NCBI RefSeq assembly: GCF_012271785.1
Contig: NZ_JAAWVT010000008.1
Location: forward strand, 62,001 to 126,000
Reading direction: 5' to 3'
Length of the DNA: 64,000 nucleotides
Origin: Paeniglutamicibacter terrestris
GTDB taxonomy: Bacteria > Actinomycetota > Actinomycetes > Actinomycetales > Micrococcaceae
Below the pieces are notes generated by a model. That model worked only from the letters and a program-made list of their open reading frames with translations. It was not told where the DNA came from and did not search any database. Made by a program: the position numbers and the translations under genes. Of the stretch, positions 1 through 9,369 are shown piece by piece. The first letter of the stretch is position 1, and the number at the start of each line of letters is the position of its first letter.

Positions 1-1
1 C

Positions 2-1180
2 GAGTCCCTGCTGCAGGAAGTCGGTTTGTCCCCGGCCGCCGAGATATCCCGGATGCGCCCAGACCAGTTGTCCGGAGGCATGGCCCAACGGGTCATGCTG
101 GCCATCGCCCTGGCCGCGGATCCCGCCTACATCCTGGCCGATGAACCCACTTCTTCCTTAGATTCCATTCTTAAGGCCGAGATCTTGGACCTGCTGCGAC
201 GCCGGCAACTCGAACGCGGGTTGGGTATCCTGCTCATCACCCACGACATCGCCAGCGTTCAACACATTGCGGACCGGGTCATCGTTATCAGCGACGGTGC
301 CATCGTCGACCAATGCCCGACCTCGGCGATGTTTTCCGCGCCCCGGCACGAGAAGACGCGAGAGCTCATCTCCGCCACGGCTTCCGTCATCAGGGAAGTC
401 CAGGAGATCACCACGCACTGTGTCTTGCGGGCCGATTCCGTGGGCAAGAACTACACCCGCCGCGCCAAGGGCGCAGCCGCGCTGAATCCCACCAGTTTGA
501 GCCTGCATGCCGGTGAGGTCCTCGGCGTCGTCGGGCGTTCGGGCTCGGGCAAGAGCACCTTCGCGCGACTGCTTGCCGGCCTCGAACGACCCACCCATGG
601 AAACATCACCGGACTCACGGAAGGGTCACAACCGACCGGAGTGCAGATCATTCCGCAGGAACCCTTTGGTTCCTTTGACCCCGCACTCGATCTGCGCACG
701 AGCCTGATGGCAGCCGTCCACCGGGTCCCGGATAGCGAGGCCGCTGAGCTCATCGAGGAAGCCGTCGATCGAGTGGGGCTGCCGGTCCGACTCCTTGACC
801 GCTTGCCGACACAGTGCTCCGGCGGCCAGCTGCAGCGCATGGCCATTGCCCGGGCGCTATTGGTGAAGCCCGACGTGCTGATCTGTGATGAATCAACCTC
901 GGCGTTGGATTCTGTGGCCCAACGCCACATTCTCGATTTGCTGCTGCAACTACGCGAGGACATGGGCATCTCCCTGGTGGTGATCTCCCACGACATGGAC
1001 GTCATCCGGTACGTCAGCGACCGCGTTGCCGTGTTTTACGCGGGGAACCTCGTCGAGATAAAACCGTTGACCCAATTCCTTACGGCACCCGAGCACCCAC
1101 ACAGCCAACAGCTGGTCCGGGCGTTGGACAAGGGAAACAGTTACTCGGGCCTCGCCCTCGACAAAACTCAGGCCGTCTAG
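2..1180 (+). CDS. ABC transporter, two ATP-binding domains, oligopeptide/nickel type (5' truncated)
   Basis: The gene runs in from before the window; the frame is open from base 2, so the TTG near base 26 is internal. The protein powers an ABC importer of the oligopeptide/nickel (Dpp/Opp/Nik) family on the cytoplasmic face of the membrane. It is a DppD-DppF type fusion. The first ATPase is cut but keeps its signature (LSGGMAQRV) and Walker B (ILADEPTSSLD). The second is complete, with Walker A (GRSGSGKST), signature (CSGGQLQRM), Walker B (LICDESTSALD) and the switch His in VVISHDM. Permease and substrate-binding genes would lie upstream, outside the window. The substrate cannot be told from the ATPase alone. 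It ends at a strong hairpin shared with the opposing hydrolase gene. Confidence 0.93.
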   Translation, partial: ESLLQEVGLSPAAEISRMRPDQLSGGMAQRVMLAIALAADPAYILADEPTSSLDSILKAEILDLLRRRQLERGLGILLITHDIASVQHIADRVIVISDGAIVDQCPTSAMFSAPRHEKTRELISATASVIREVQEITTHCVLRADSVGKNYTRRAKGAAALNPTSLSLHAGEVLGVVGRSGSGKSTFARLLAGLERPTHGNITGLTEGSQPTGVQIIPQEPFGSFDPALDLRTSLMAAVHRVPDSEAAELIEEAVDRVGLPVRLLDRLPTQCSGGQLQRMAIARALLVKPDVLICDESTSALDSVAQRHILDLLLQLREDMGISLVVISHDMDVIRYVSDRVAVFYAGNLVEIKPLTQFLTAPEHPHSQQLVRALDKGNSYSGLALDKTQAV

Positions 1181-1422
1181 TTCGAACATTTCGAGTGGTG
1201 TCTGCGACTTCATCGGCGTCGGTGCCTTCTGTCTGACCGGTCAGGTGGCCCACGGCGTTCTGTGATCGCCTGCCACCGATTGGTAGCCGATATGCGAGCT
1301 GGCTGACGCCAACACACAACAACAGGCCGCCGGCTTGATAAGCCCAAAGTCACCGACAAGAAAAAGTAGGCTCCGGCGATGGCCAAGTCGCCGTCAATGG
1401 TGGGATTTAGCAACTGCCGCAT

Positions 1423-1473
1423 GAACGATTGGAGGGATGAAACCGTTTCCCGGTTCCATCCCTCCAATCGTTC
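1423..1473. terminator. Long hairpin terminator between convergent genes
   Basis: Two 23-bp arms (1423-1445 and 1451-1473) with one A:C mismatch enclose a 5-base loop. The hairpin lies between the ABC ATPase (+) and the hydrolase (-) and can stop transcription from both sides. Pyrimidine-rich sequence follows on the + strand, with no clean U-tract. The rest of 1181-1488 shows no convincing gene. Confidence 0.8.
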
Positions 1474-1488
1474 GACCGCTTTCTTCGC

Positions 1489-3360
1489 TTAGCTGCGCGG
1501 AAGCGCTCCGGGAAGCGGCGGCACGACCGGCGGCAGCTGGCGCTCCGGACCGGCCTTGCGACGCTGGTTACCAAAATCGTCAATCTTTTCAGTGAAGGGT
1601 TGCACGTCTCCCGTGCAGAGCTTCCCGACTGCTGGCATTCGCTTGGTCAACAGGTAGCTGTCCATGGCATTCGTGACACACTTCGAGGTGCCGTATGCGG
1701 TGTGGCCCCAACTATCACTGCTCAGAAGCCGGCTGTTAGGCATCAACTTCGCGACCTTCTGGGCCCCAGAGTAGTTCGTCGCCGGATCCCAGTAGTTTCC
1801 CACCACCAACATCGGGTTCTTGGTCCGGCGCGTGAAGGGACCCATGTAGGAATCCTCGTCCTTAGCAGTCCACGTGGTGCTGGCACACGGGGCCGAAGCC
1901 CACGTCCACAGTTGGCCGAACCCTGGCGCGGTCTTGCTTGCCGCAGCTGCGTAGCGTGACCAGTTTTCTGCCTTCGCAGGATTCCTTGAATCGGTGCACA
2001 GCACCGACTGGAAGACTTCGGGAGAACTGTCATAGGGGAACGCGAACCCGGTGGCTGCCGCCTTTTTGGCGATATCCTGAGCCGCAGCCTTTTCTTCCAC
2101 TTCGACGGCACGCATGCTCTTGGCCAGCGCCCTACGTGCGATATTCAGTTTGGACTTGGTCGGTTCCTTCGTCGGGGTGGCACTCTTCGGGAACGTGGTT
2201 CCCTTCGAGATGGCCCTTTCCTGGAGCATCTGCAAAACATACGTCAGCTCCCCGTCCACCATCGATGCCCCTTGCGGGTCATACATGTAACTAAGCATGC
2301 CCGAGGTCAGTGCGGCTGAGTTCAGTGAGAAATCGTATTCGGGATATTCAGGATCCGTGAACACTAGAGGTGAGCGCTTCAGTTCTGCCATGATCGCGCG
2401 GTAGAGCGTTTCTGGGTCGCCCTGGCCAGCCAATAGACAGTATTCCTTGCCGGTCTTCTTACAGCGGCTCAGGATTCCGCGCATGGCTTTCTCCGCGCCC
2501 TCTCCTGATTTGATGCGTTGGGTCTGCGGAGTGCCAGCGGTGGAGGCGGTTCCAGCCCAAGCCACCGGATCAAGCACGCCGTCGATGGCCACAGCACGGA
2601 CCCGTTCAGGGAACATGTTGGCATACACGGTGCCTAGGTAGCTGCCGTAGGAAAAGCCCAGGTAGGTCAGTTGCTTGTCCCCGACCATGCGACGCAAGAC
2701 ATCCATGTCGCGGGCCACCTCGGCGGTAGACATCGAGGCCGAGACTGGCTTGCCGGTGGTGGAGCACGCCTTGCCGAAGGCCTTGGAGGATTTTGTGAAG
2801 GCGCGTATTTCCTTGAGCGTGTCCGGATACGGAACGTTCATCCCGGCTAAGGCTGTTTCCTGCCCTCCGAGGTTCTTCCAGCAACGCACATTGTCACTAA
2901 AGTTGGTGCCGCGTGGGTCGAACCCGACGACGTCGAAACGCTCCAGGACACTGGCGCTCAGAAAATCAGGGGCCGCAGCAGCTATCGAAACTCCGGACCC
3001 TCCAGGGCCGCCCGGGTTGACGAACAGGGTTCCGATGCGTTTCTTCTGGTCCTTGGCCTTGATTCGCAAGAGCGCGACTTCGGTCTTGGCCCCGCTGGGC
3101 TTGTCGTAGTCCAAGGGGAGCTCTACCGAAGCACACTGAGCGCCCGGGGCGAAGGGCGTGCAGTTGAACCACTGCGGCTTGGGGGTCTTGAAACCATCGA
3201 CGCGTTTGCTTTCGGCCTTGCTCGTCGTGTCATGGGTGGTCTTCTTTGCTGCCTGTACCGTCGGTGCGGTGGAGGAAAGAATGTTCATGGAGGACGGCAC
3301 GGTGGCGTTGGCCGGGGAGCTGAGGGCCGTTGTGGCCAGCAGGCCAACCACCGTCAGCAT
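1489..3360 (-). CDS. Secreted alpha/beta hydrolase, tripeptidyl aminopeptidase (TAP) type
   Basis: Exported serine hydrolase related to Streptomyces tripeptidyl aminopeptidases and to SlpD/E-like proteins, which release short peptides from N-termini outside the cell. The oxyanion loop NPGGPGGSGV, the nucleophile elbow GFSYGS (Ser about residue 237), the late Asp in NYWDPATNY and His in SWGHTAYG form the expected triad, followed by a TAP-like C-terminal region. The N-terminus carries a hydrophobic signal ending near ANA. The first ATG (3360) gives a signal peptide without basic residues. The open frame upstream encodes a KR-containing n-region and has a good ribosome site (GAAGGA) six bases before an ATC codon at 3393-3391, so the true start may be non-canonical. 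Substrate unknown. Confidence 0.88.
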   Translation of the reverse strand: MLTVVGLLATTALSSPANATVPSSMNILSSTAPTVQAAKKTTHDTTSKAESKRVDGFKTPKPQWFNCTPFAPGAQCASVELPLDYDKPSGAKTEVALLRIKAKDQKKRIGTLFVNPGGPGGSGVSIAAAAPDFLSASVLERFDVVGFDPRGTNFSDNVRCWKNLGGQETALAGMNVPYPDTLKEIRAFTKSSKAFGKACSTTGKPVSASMSTAEVARDMDVLRRMVGDKQLTYLGFSYGSYLGTVYANMFPERVRAVAIDGVLDPVAWAGTASTAGTPQTQRIKSGEGAEKAMRGILSRCKKTGKEYCLLAGQGDPETLYRAIMAELKRSPLVFTDPEYPEYDFSLNSAALTSGMLSYMYDPQGASMVDGELTYVLQMLQERAISKGTTFPKSATPTKEPTKSKLNIARRALAKSMRAVEVEEKAAAQDIAKKAAATGFAFPYDSSPEVFQSVLCTDSRNPAKAENWSRYAAAASKTAPGFGQLWTWASAPCASTTWTAKDEDSYMGPFTRRTKNPMLVVGNYWDPATNYSGAQKVAKLMPNSRLLSSDSWGHTAYGTSKCVTNAMDSYLLTKRMPAVGKLCTGDVQPFTEKIDDFGNQRRKAGPERQLPPVVPPLPGALPRS

Positions 3361-3907
3361 GCCAAAGGCAGCACCTAAACGTTTTTGTACGATGTCAGTT
3401 CCTTCAAAAGTAGTTACTCGGCACGGACTATTGGACGGTTAGGTCACTAAGCCCTGATTAGAGTATTGATTATTTGATGGATAAACCGAACATTGTGCGT
3501 GTCTCAATCTGGACACAATAATAGTTTCCCCTACTCCTCGGGGAGGGTTTTGTGCGGTTCAGTTAGCTGTGATTAAGGAATGACTAGGTCATTAGTAAGG
3601 CTGGAAGTCACCGATCAAATTGATCGTCCGCGAGTACATAGTTTGGACAAACCACCTCATGGTGACAACGGGCTTCGCTGACTTTCAGCGAAGCCTCATC
3701 AGATAAGTAAGGTTCTCAACACTAAGTATTTTGCCGTGCGACCCGGACGCAGGGATCGGGATTTTTCAGTTCACCTTTCGGGCGCCAATTCAGCCCGGTC
3801 TACTTTCATCAGTCCTTTTCAAGGACCTGCGGCTCCGTTTGGGCCAAAGGACTGGAGCAGTCTGTTAACCCTGTGATGATATCCGCTGGCACAGAATCAC
3901 ACCATCC
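3361..3907. other. Non-coding stretch with hairpin
   Basis: I see no credible gene. It holds the upstream region of the TAP-type hydrolase and a perfect 11-bp stem with a 3-base loop at 3671-3695. A run near 3810-3855 carries repeated AGTCCTT/AAGGACT elements that could pair in more than one way. Composition is somewhat more AT-rich around 3430-3620. Confidence 0.5.
3671..3695. repeat. Perfect inverted repeat (11-bp arms)
   Basis: GGCTTCGCTGA is followed by a CTT loop and its exact complement. There is no T-tract on either side. It may be a terminator-like stem or an mRNA structure; it sits more than 200 bases from either neighbouring gene. Confidence 0.45.
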
Positions 3908-4504
3908 TTAGCGTGTCCGCTTGGGCAGCACTTCGGTGTCGTCCTCCGCTGTCTCGAATGTAGGACGACCCATACTGCCGGTGGAGATTTGCCATTTAAC
4001 CTGCTCAAGATCAGCCTTCAGCTGATCAACGATGGCACGGTACTTCTTCAGTTCCGCATTTCGATTCTTGGCAATGATCATACTGATGATGACGGCGATA
4101 AATGCTAATGCGAATGCCACCAATAGGGCTATTCCGGACATGGTCAGGAAGTTGAGTGCGATCGGAAGCGCCTGTTTGAAGGCTATGAAGTCATTAACAC
4201 CGCCAACGACGTCCTGAAGAGCAGAATCCAAAGGGAGCAGATACTCCCCCACCACCGGAGTCCCGGCAAACGATGGAGCGGTGAGCGATGACTCCGCCCC
4301 GGCAGACCAGCGGGAATCACCAACAGTGCTCAGGACGTAAATCCCGGCGCCAGCGTTGAGCGCGGCAAAAAACATGAGAGAACCAACCACGGTCCAGTGA
4401 ATGCTGCGCCACCAGATGACACCAAACAAGATCAAAACACCGGCGGCGATGACCCATGTGTAGCTGTGCAATTGGTCGAGGCTCAGGCTGCCCAGAAGTT
4501 CCAT
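3908..4504 (-). CDS. Membrane protein of unknown function, three TM segments and coiled coil
   Basis: 198 residues. I do not recognise a family. Two hydrophobic helices lie near residues 14-30 and 35-58. An outward-facing stretch of about 60 residues follows, then a third helix (about 118-143) runs into a charged helical region rich in Lys, Glu and Leu (about 144-170), consistent with a cytoplasmic coiled coil. The tail is acidic and ends TRxx-like with basic residues. Purine-rich sequence (AAGGAG, GGGGGAA) precedes the ATG. It stands alone between two non-coding stretches, so context gives no function. Confidence 0.65.
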   Translation of the reverse strand: MELLGSLSLDQLHSYTWVIAAGVLILFGVIWWRSIHWTVVGSLMFFAALNAGAGIYVLSTVGDSRWSAGAESSLTAPSFAGTPVVGEYLLPLDSALQDVVGGVNDFIAFKQALPIALNFLTMSGIALLVAFALAFIAVIISMIIAKNRNAELKKYRAIVDQLKADLEQVKWQISTGSMGRPTFETAEDDTEVLPKRTR

Positions 4505-4742
4505 AATGTTCCCCCGCTCCTTGCTGCCGGAGCCATTCTTTGCTCCGCACCGAAGCGATCCTATCCCGGGCTTCTTGGTAGTGCGACGAAGGTTACTGGC
4601 ACAGGGCTATGAGCTCAGCACTCGTCAGCGAATCGTATTTATCGCCCGCATGACAAGCACTTATGCGTTCCCGGAACGGCTGACGTGCACCACGCAGCTG
4701 ATCCAGGATCGGCATCAGATCCTCAGCGATCAGCACACAGGC

Positions 4743-6206
4743 TCAGGTTCCGCAGAAGGTCCGGTAGGGGCCGAAGTCTTCCGGGGCCGCGGCGGCATAC
4801 CGCTCGAAGCCGGGACGCTCCTCGAAAGGTGCGCCGACCGCAGCCAAAAGCTTCGAGAACGGTTCCAAATCGCCGTCAACCGCGGCAGCGAGCGCCTCCT
4901 CGACGAGGTGGTTCCGCGGGATATAGACGGGATTACTCCGGTCCATCAGCTCCGCATCCGGATCCAGTGCCCGCCAGCGCTGAACCCACGCCTCGAAACC
5001 GGCCGGGTTCGCGAACATCAAGCTTGCCGGCTCGACATCCCCGCGCGCGGCCCTGCCTAGGCTCCCGAAAAAGGACGTGTAGTCGACGCGGCCTTCTTGC
5101 AGGAGGCTGACCAGTTCGTCGGTGAGGGCGGTGGCTACGTCATCGTCCAGATTGGCGGCCAGACCGAGCTTGGTTTTCATTCCGGCCAACCACTCGGCGC
5201 TGTACTTGCTGTGGAAGGCGCCGAGGGATTCCTGTGCCAGGGCAACGGCCTGTTCCTGGTCCTCGTGGAAGAGCGGCAGCAGTGCCTCCGCAAGGCGGGC
5301 GAGATTCCACTGCGCCACCAGTGGCTGGTTGCCGTAGGCATAGCGCCCTCCCTCGTCGATCGAGCTGTAGACCGTGGCCGGATCAAAAACGTCCATGAAG
5401 GCGCACGGCCCGTAGTCGATGCCCTCCCCCGATATGGTCATGTTGTCGGTGTTCATCACCCCGTGGATGAAACCCACCAGCATCCACCGGGCCAGCAGCG
5501 ATGCCTGGGCCGCGAGCACCGCTTCGAAGAGCGCGAGATAGGGGTTCTGCGCCTGCGCTGCACCGGGATGGTGGCGCGCGATCGCATGGTCTGCCAGGCG
5601 ACGCAGCAGGTCCTGATTGTCCATGGCACGCGCATACTGGAAGCTGCCTACCCTCAGATGGCTGCTTGCCACCCGGGTCAGCACGGCCCCGGGCAGCATG
5701 GTCTCGCGGCGAACCTGCCGTCCTGTCGCCACCACGGCCAGGGAGCGTGTGGTGGGAATGTCCAGGGCGTGCATCGCCTCGCTGATGAGGTATTCGCGCA
5801 GCATCGGGCCGAGGGTGGCGAGCCCGTCACCGCGGCGGGCAAACGGGGTGCGTCCGGACCCCTTAAGGTGCAGGTCCCGAAGACGGCCCTGCGCATCGGC
5901 AATCTCGCCGAGCAGCAGCGCCCGGCCATCACCCAGACGCGGCGAGTAGGAGCCGAACTGGTGGCCGGCATATCCCTGGGCCACCGGAGTGGCACCATCC
6001 GGTAGCGCGGTACCGATCAGCAAACCCAGTCCCTCTGCGTTGCGCAGGGACGCGGGGTCGAAGCCCAGCTGGGCGGCCAGCGGCTCGTTGAGCACCAGCA
6101 GCCGCGGATCCGGAGCAGGTTCTGCCTGCCAGGGGGTGGCCAGCTCGGGAAGTTCACGGGCAAATTGGCCGTCTAAGGAGACGGTGGATTGTGCGTCGAC
6201 ACTCAT
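4743..6206 (-). CDS. selO: SelO/YdiU family protein adenylyltransferase (pseudokinase fold)
   Basis: SelO has a protein-kinase fold with ATP bound in flipped orientation and transfers AMP to Ser/Thr/Tyr of target proteins, linked to redox stress in bacteria. The 487-residue length is full for the family. Recognisable blocks include [18 protein letters not shown], the nucleotide-binding Lys region [16 protein letters not shown], the catalytic-loop equivalent [13 protein letters not shown] and the metal-binding [11 protein letters not shown] block. A GAAGG sits directly against the ATG, closer than a normal ribosome site, so the start could be slightly different. The gene stands alone. The bases on either side (4505-4742 and 6207-6438) show no gene. 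Confidence 0.93.
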   Translation of the reverse strand: MSVDAQSTVSLDGQFARELPELATPWQAEPAPDPRLLVLNEPLAAQLGFDPASLRNAEGLGLLIGTALPDGATPVAQGYAGHQFGSYSPRLGDGRALLLGEIADAQGRLRDLHLKGSGRTPFARRGDGLATLGPMLREYLISEAMHALDIPTTRSLAVVATGRQVRRETMLPGAVLTRVASSHLRVGSFQYARAMDNQDLLRRLADHAIARHHPGAAQAQNPYLALFEAVLAAQASLLARWMLVGFIHGVMNTDNMTISGEGIDYGPCAFMDVFDPATVYSSIDEGGRYAYGNQPLVAQWNLARLAEALLPLFHEDQEQAVALAQESLGAFHSKYSAEWLAGMKTKLGLAANLDDDVATALTDELVSLLQEGRVDYTSFFGSLGRAARGDVEPASLMFANPAGFEAWVQRWRALDPDAELMDRSNPVYIPRNHLVEEALAAAVDGDLEPFSKLLAAVGAPFEERPGFERYAAAAPEDFGPYRTFCGT

Positions 6207-6438
6207 CCTTCAAGAGTACCTTCGAGCAGGTGCGGCCGGTTCGGGATGACGTAACCAGGCATCAGGACGCTTCGCCGGGGTGCAGCGAACATTACTCGAG
6301 GCCATGCGTGATGGTCGGCACAGCCCTGACGCCCGAACAAGCCCTGCCCCGTGATCAGGCGTAGTGCCCTCTTCGAACACCGAGACTCGGACGGCAAACC
6401 GGCTCCGGTGCGGCTCCGGGTGTTCGAGGGATCGAAGT

Positions 6439-6810
6439 TCAGAGATTTCCGGATCCCTCGATGAAGGCCCGCGCGTGGTCTACTGCTTTCTTGAAGGCGT
6501 CGTTACGCAAGGTAGTGCTTCGAAGATTCTCCGATTCGAGGTAATCAGGGATACCCGGGCGCAGCAGCCAAATGTCGCCGGCCGGTGGCAGGTAAAACAT
6601 CGCGAAGGACCTGCGATTCTCGTCGTGGGTCCAAACGGGGACCACCGCCAGTGCGGCACCCGTGTCAATGTTGATCCACTGGGCCCGCGGCATGGGCTGT
6701 TCATGAACTTCAGGATCCAAGAAAGGCGCGGTGCCCTCTCCCCAACGTTTCTCGAACCGTTCATGGAAGGCAGGCAGCAGCGGCGAATCGTAGCGACGCC
6801 ATGCACTCAT
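6439..6810 (-). CDS. Small protein of unknown function
   Basis: 123 residues, soluble by composition, rich in aromatic and Pro residues, without signal or TM segment. I do not recognise the family. A near-perfect ribosome site (AGGAGGTG, eight bases before the ATG) and steady codon use argue that it is real. The region just upstream (about 6811-6956) is free of genes and borders a decayed regulator. Confidence 0.65.
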   Translation of the reverse strand: MSAWRRYDSPLLPAFHERFEKRWGEGTAPFLDPEVHEQPMPRAQWINIDTGAALAVVPVWTHDENRRSFAMFYLPPAGDIWLLRPGIPDYLESENLRSTTLRNDAFKKAVDHARAFIEGSGNL

Positions 6811-6956
6811 CTAAAAACACCTCCTGGGGTGGTTTCATTTGATGCCGTTTTGGGTGGTGGATCTCCGCCGGAACCTCTATTGGTGAGAATAGATTTTTTA
6901 TAGCACCGGTGACAGTCTGGTGCAAGAGAATTTTTGGGATCATGTCTGGAAGATGA

Positions 6957-7319
6957 TCAACCACCGCCAGCAGAAATCCGGAGGCGCTCGGGGTCTATGC
7001 CATCTCGGTCGCGGCCGAGCTGGCGGCGATAGGGCAGCAAAACCTGCGCCGGTACGAACGGGCGGGTTTGTTGGAGCCGGGACGCACCGACATAGTGATC
7101 CTGCGAAGGATCGCCGGACTCCTTGCCCTCGGCCTCAACCTTTCCGGCATCCGCCTGGCTCTGACCTCGCGGAGGAAAACACGACCTTGCGCCCGGAATT
7201 CTCGCGGCACAGCGACGCTCCCGACAACACGGCACCCACAGACCAGCCCTAAGTTTCAACGATCCTTTCGAATCGCCCTCCGCCCTAGCGCACCTAGCGC
7301 ACCTAGCGCCGAAGAGTAG
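6957..7319 (+). pseudogene. Remnant of an HspR/MerR-type regulator
   Basis: The frame around 6993-7160 encodes a segment much like the N-terminal half of HspR, the MerR-family repressor of dnaK/clpB operons: YAISVAAELA, then QNLRRYERAGLLEPGRT, and further on NLSGIRLAL. The roughly ten-residue wing block (G-G-x-R-Y-S-x-x-D) expected right after GRT is missing, so recognition helix and dimer helix are joined directly. There is no usable start: an in-frame TGA lies at 6954-6956 and no ATG/GTG/TTG precedes the conserved block. The C-terminal part after 7165 is unrelated low-complexity sequence. I read it as a dead gene fragment. Confidence 0.6.
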
Positions 7320-7455
7320 ACGCCCGACGATCAAGATTGGTGCCGCGGCAGGAACCAGGATGAGGGTGGCAATGTGCGTTCGAAGCAGTGAGCAGGGATT
7401 CCACCGACGGCGCCCAATGATGCGGCAGCACAAACTTTTGGGCAGACTTGGTGTC

Positions 7456-8115
7456 ATGGAGAACAGCGACGAAGTCACCACCCAAGGATCAACGGTTGAA
7501 GACTGGACGCGGGCCTTGGCGCAGTCCACTGGCTCCCCTGGTGGGGGCGCCGGGGCGGGGCTGATGCTTTCCCTTGCTGCTGCGCTGACTTCTATGGTGG
7601 CCGGCTACACCGAAGCCGAAGGGCACGAGCGCGGGGCCCTGGACCGCATTCGGGAACGAGCCCGGTCCCTCCGGAATGACGCTCTTGAATTGGCCGATCA
7701 GGATTCGTCTGCGTCCCGCGCCTTTGGCGCCGCATTCCATCTGGAACCCGGACCGGAACGGGATGCGGCCATATCCCGGGCATCCCTGAATGCTGCCAAG
7801 GCATCCGCAGTGCTCGGCAAACGAGCCATGGACGCCATCGAAGACTTGGCGTGGCTCGCTGCCAACGGCAACCCGGCACTTGTTGCCGATGTCGTTGTCG
7901 CGTTCGGAGCCCTGAGGGCAACGGTGGGCGGCGCGCGCACCAACGTCAGTTTCGACCTCGCCTCGCTTACCTCCGGCGGCAACACCATGGAGCAGATCCG
8001 CGAGGAACATCCTGCCCTCTGGGCGATGGTCGGCGATCTCAACGCCGCCACCGAGCGGATCGACGCACTCACGGCCAAAATCGATCGCCGTGCCGCCCCA
8101 ACCGACGCCATCTGA
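7456..8115 (+). CDS. Cyclodeaminase/cyclohydrolase family protein (FTCD C-domain type)
   Basis: About 219 residues, all-helical, matching the family of formimidoyl-tetrahydrofolate cyclodeaminase and methenyl-THF cyclohydrolase-like proteins of folate one-carbon metabolism. The family signature is near residues 18-45: STGSPGGGAGAGLMLSLAAA followed by a small-residue-rich helix. The central region has the expected DxxAFxxAF-like stretch (DQDSSASRAFGAAF). The ATG at 7456 is chosen because the signature begins soon after it. The reading frame is open further upstream, but the ribosome site is weak. The gene lies alone in a decayed neighbourhood; no histidine-utilisation or folate genes are near, so the substrate is uncertain. 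Confidence 0.82.
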   Translation: MENSDEVTTQGSTVEDWTRALAQSTGSPGGGAGAGLMLSLAAALTSMVAGYTEAEGHERGALDRIRERARSLRNDALELADQDSSASRAFGAAFHLEPGPERDAAISRASLNAAKASAVLGKRAMDAIEDLAWLAANGNPALVADVVVAFGALRATVGGARTNVSFDLASLTSGGNTMEQIREEHPALWAMVGDLNAATERIDALTAKIDRRAAPTDAI

Positions 8116-8189
8116 TCCGGGCCGCGTCGGAAAACGCCATGACAGCTCGCCAATAGGACGGGTTCAAGTCGTCTCGCTGGGACGATAGC

Positions 8190-8366
8190 GTTGGCGGCAT
8201 CATCGGCGTCGGCATCTCCGGCTATTTCTTGGCCTTCCTCGCTGGGATCGGGCTGACACTGCTCGATTGGGCGGCCTCCACGGCTGACGAACTCGTGGCG
8301 CTGCCGCACGGGGAACCTAGGCTTTTTGTCCTTGACCCACCACAGGAATCCGAGGGCATGTTTTGA
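8190..8366 (+). pseudogene. Remnant of APC amino-acid permease, 5' pieces
   Basis: The frame reads VGGIIGVGI and then directly ISGYFLAFLAGIGL and LLDWAASTAD. Both blocks also occur, about 280 bases apart, in the intact permease at 35310-36803 (GVGGIIGVGI near residue 51; ISGYFSAFLAGIGL and LPDWAASTAD from about residue 146). The remnant has lost the part between two similar GVGI/GISG-coding sites, and its own start. The 3' end of the same gene survives at about 9370-9580, beyond an intervening CPBP gene. It is not expected to make a functional product. Confidence 0.75.
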
Positions 8367-8466
8367 CTACCGGTCCGACTGATGGCAGCAACCGTCTGTA
8401 GAACCGTCGAACCGCAGGAATCACCAAACACTTTTGTGCCGCGGACGGTACTGGCATGCTGGTGGT

Positions 8467-9285
8467 GTGAGCCAAACCTCAATTGCGCTATCCCGTACCG
8501 CCCTGAGCTGGAAGTTGGTGCCGGCGGGGCTGCTCTCGGCCTCCGGAGTGCTGCTTTTTGGCGTCGGCAGCGACCCTGCAGGCTACGCCGTGCTCGCCCT
8601 GAGCCTGCTCACGGCGGCAATGATCGACCGTGAACTGTTACGCCACCTTGCCCTGATCGCGGCTGGATTAGTGATCATCAGCGTGGTTCCGCTGAATGCT
8701 GATTTGAGCATTCAGCACATGATCTTGATGGGCGGTGCGCTCACGTTGGCGGTTCTGGTGCCGTGGTTGGTTTCGCGGTTTGTTTACCGCGAGGAAATCA
8801 TCAAATTTCCTGTGAATACCGGACGTAAATGGCCGCTGACCGCTAAGCTCTACCTGATTGGTGTCGTAGCGCTGGGGTACTTCATCTTGCCGGTCTACCT
8901 CATCAGCACGGGGGTCTACCAAAACTGGCCGGATGCGTCAGATCCCACCATCTTCTGGCGGCTCTTTCTGGGAGTGAATTCCGTTGGCATCTGGGACGAG
9001 CTGTTCTTTATTTGCACCACCTTCACGCTCCTGCGGCGGCACTTTCCGGATTGGCTCGCCAACATTCTTCAGGCGGTGGTCTTCTCGTCTTTTCTATGGG
9101 AGATTGGCTACCAAGCGTGGGGTCCGCTTTTGACCTTCCCCTTCGCGCTGCTGCAGGGTTACACCTTCAAGCTGACCAAGTCGTTAACCTATGTTGTCTC
9201 TGTTCATCTGATCTTCGACTTTGTTTTGTTCCTCGTACTGGTGCATGCCCACAACCCTGACTGGCTGCCGATATTTTTGTACTGA
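8467..9285 (+). CDS. CPBP (CAAX-protease-like) family intramembrane protein, divergent active site
   Basis: 272 residues with about seven or eight hydrophobic helices. The last third resembles CPBP/Abi intramembrane metalloproteases: a WDELFF block where EExxxR is usual, an FSSFLWEIGY block where FxxxH is usual, and VHLIFDF matching HxxxN/D. The first Glu is Asp, no Arg follows at the expected place, and the second-motif His is not seen, so proteolytic activity is doubtful. The start is GTG at 8467, because hydrophobic sequence follows at once; the ribosome site is poor. It sits inside a broken copy of an amino-acid permease gene, which suggests a later insertion or recombination. Confidence 0.72.
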   Translation: MSQTSIALSRTALSWKLVPAGLLSASGVLLFGVGSDPAGYAVLALSLLTAAMIDRELLRHLALIAAGLVIISVVPLNADLSIQHMILMGGALTLAVLVPWLVSRFVYREEIIKFPVNTGRKWPLTAKLYLIGVVALGYFILPVYLISTGVYQNWPDASDPTIFWRLFLGVNSVGIWDELFFICTTFTLLRRHFPDWLANILQAVVFSSFLWEIGYQAWGPLLTFPFALLQGYTFKLTKSLTYVVSVHLIFDFVLFLVLVHAHNPDWLPIFLY

Positions 9286-9369
9286 CGCCCTTGCCCACGT
9301 ATACCGGGGACTAATCGGCGGGAACGCACTCCCTCTCGCACACGCGCCATCACCGATTCGAGGACCATC

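Noticed and set aside
158-598. Long minus-strand frame opposite the ABC ATPase
   Set aside because: It lies over conserved ATPase motifs in the opposite frame; no ribosome site and no recognisable product.
5097-6005. 302-codon plus-strand frame opposite selO
   Set aside because: The minus-strand frame carries all SelO family blocks, so this is a shadow.
8467-9285. Phage-defence (Abi) system based on the CPBP family name
   Set aside because: A lone divergent CPBP gene with decayed neighbours gives no support for a defence role.
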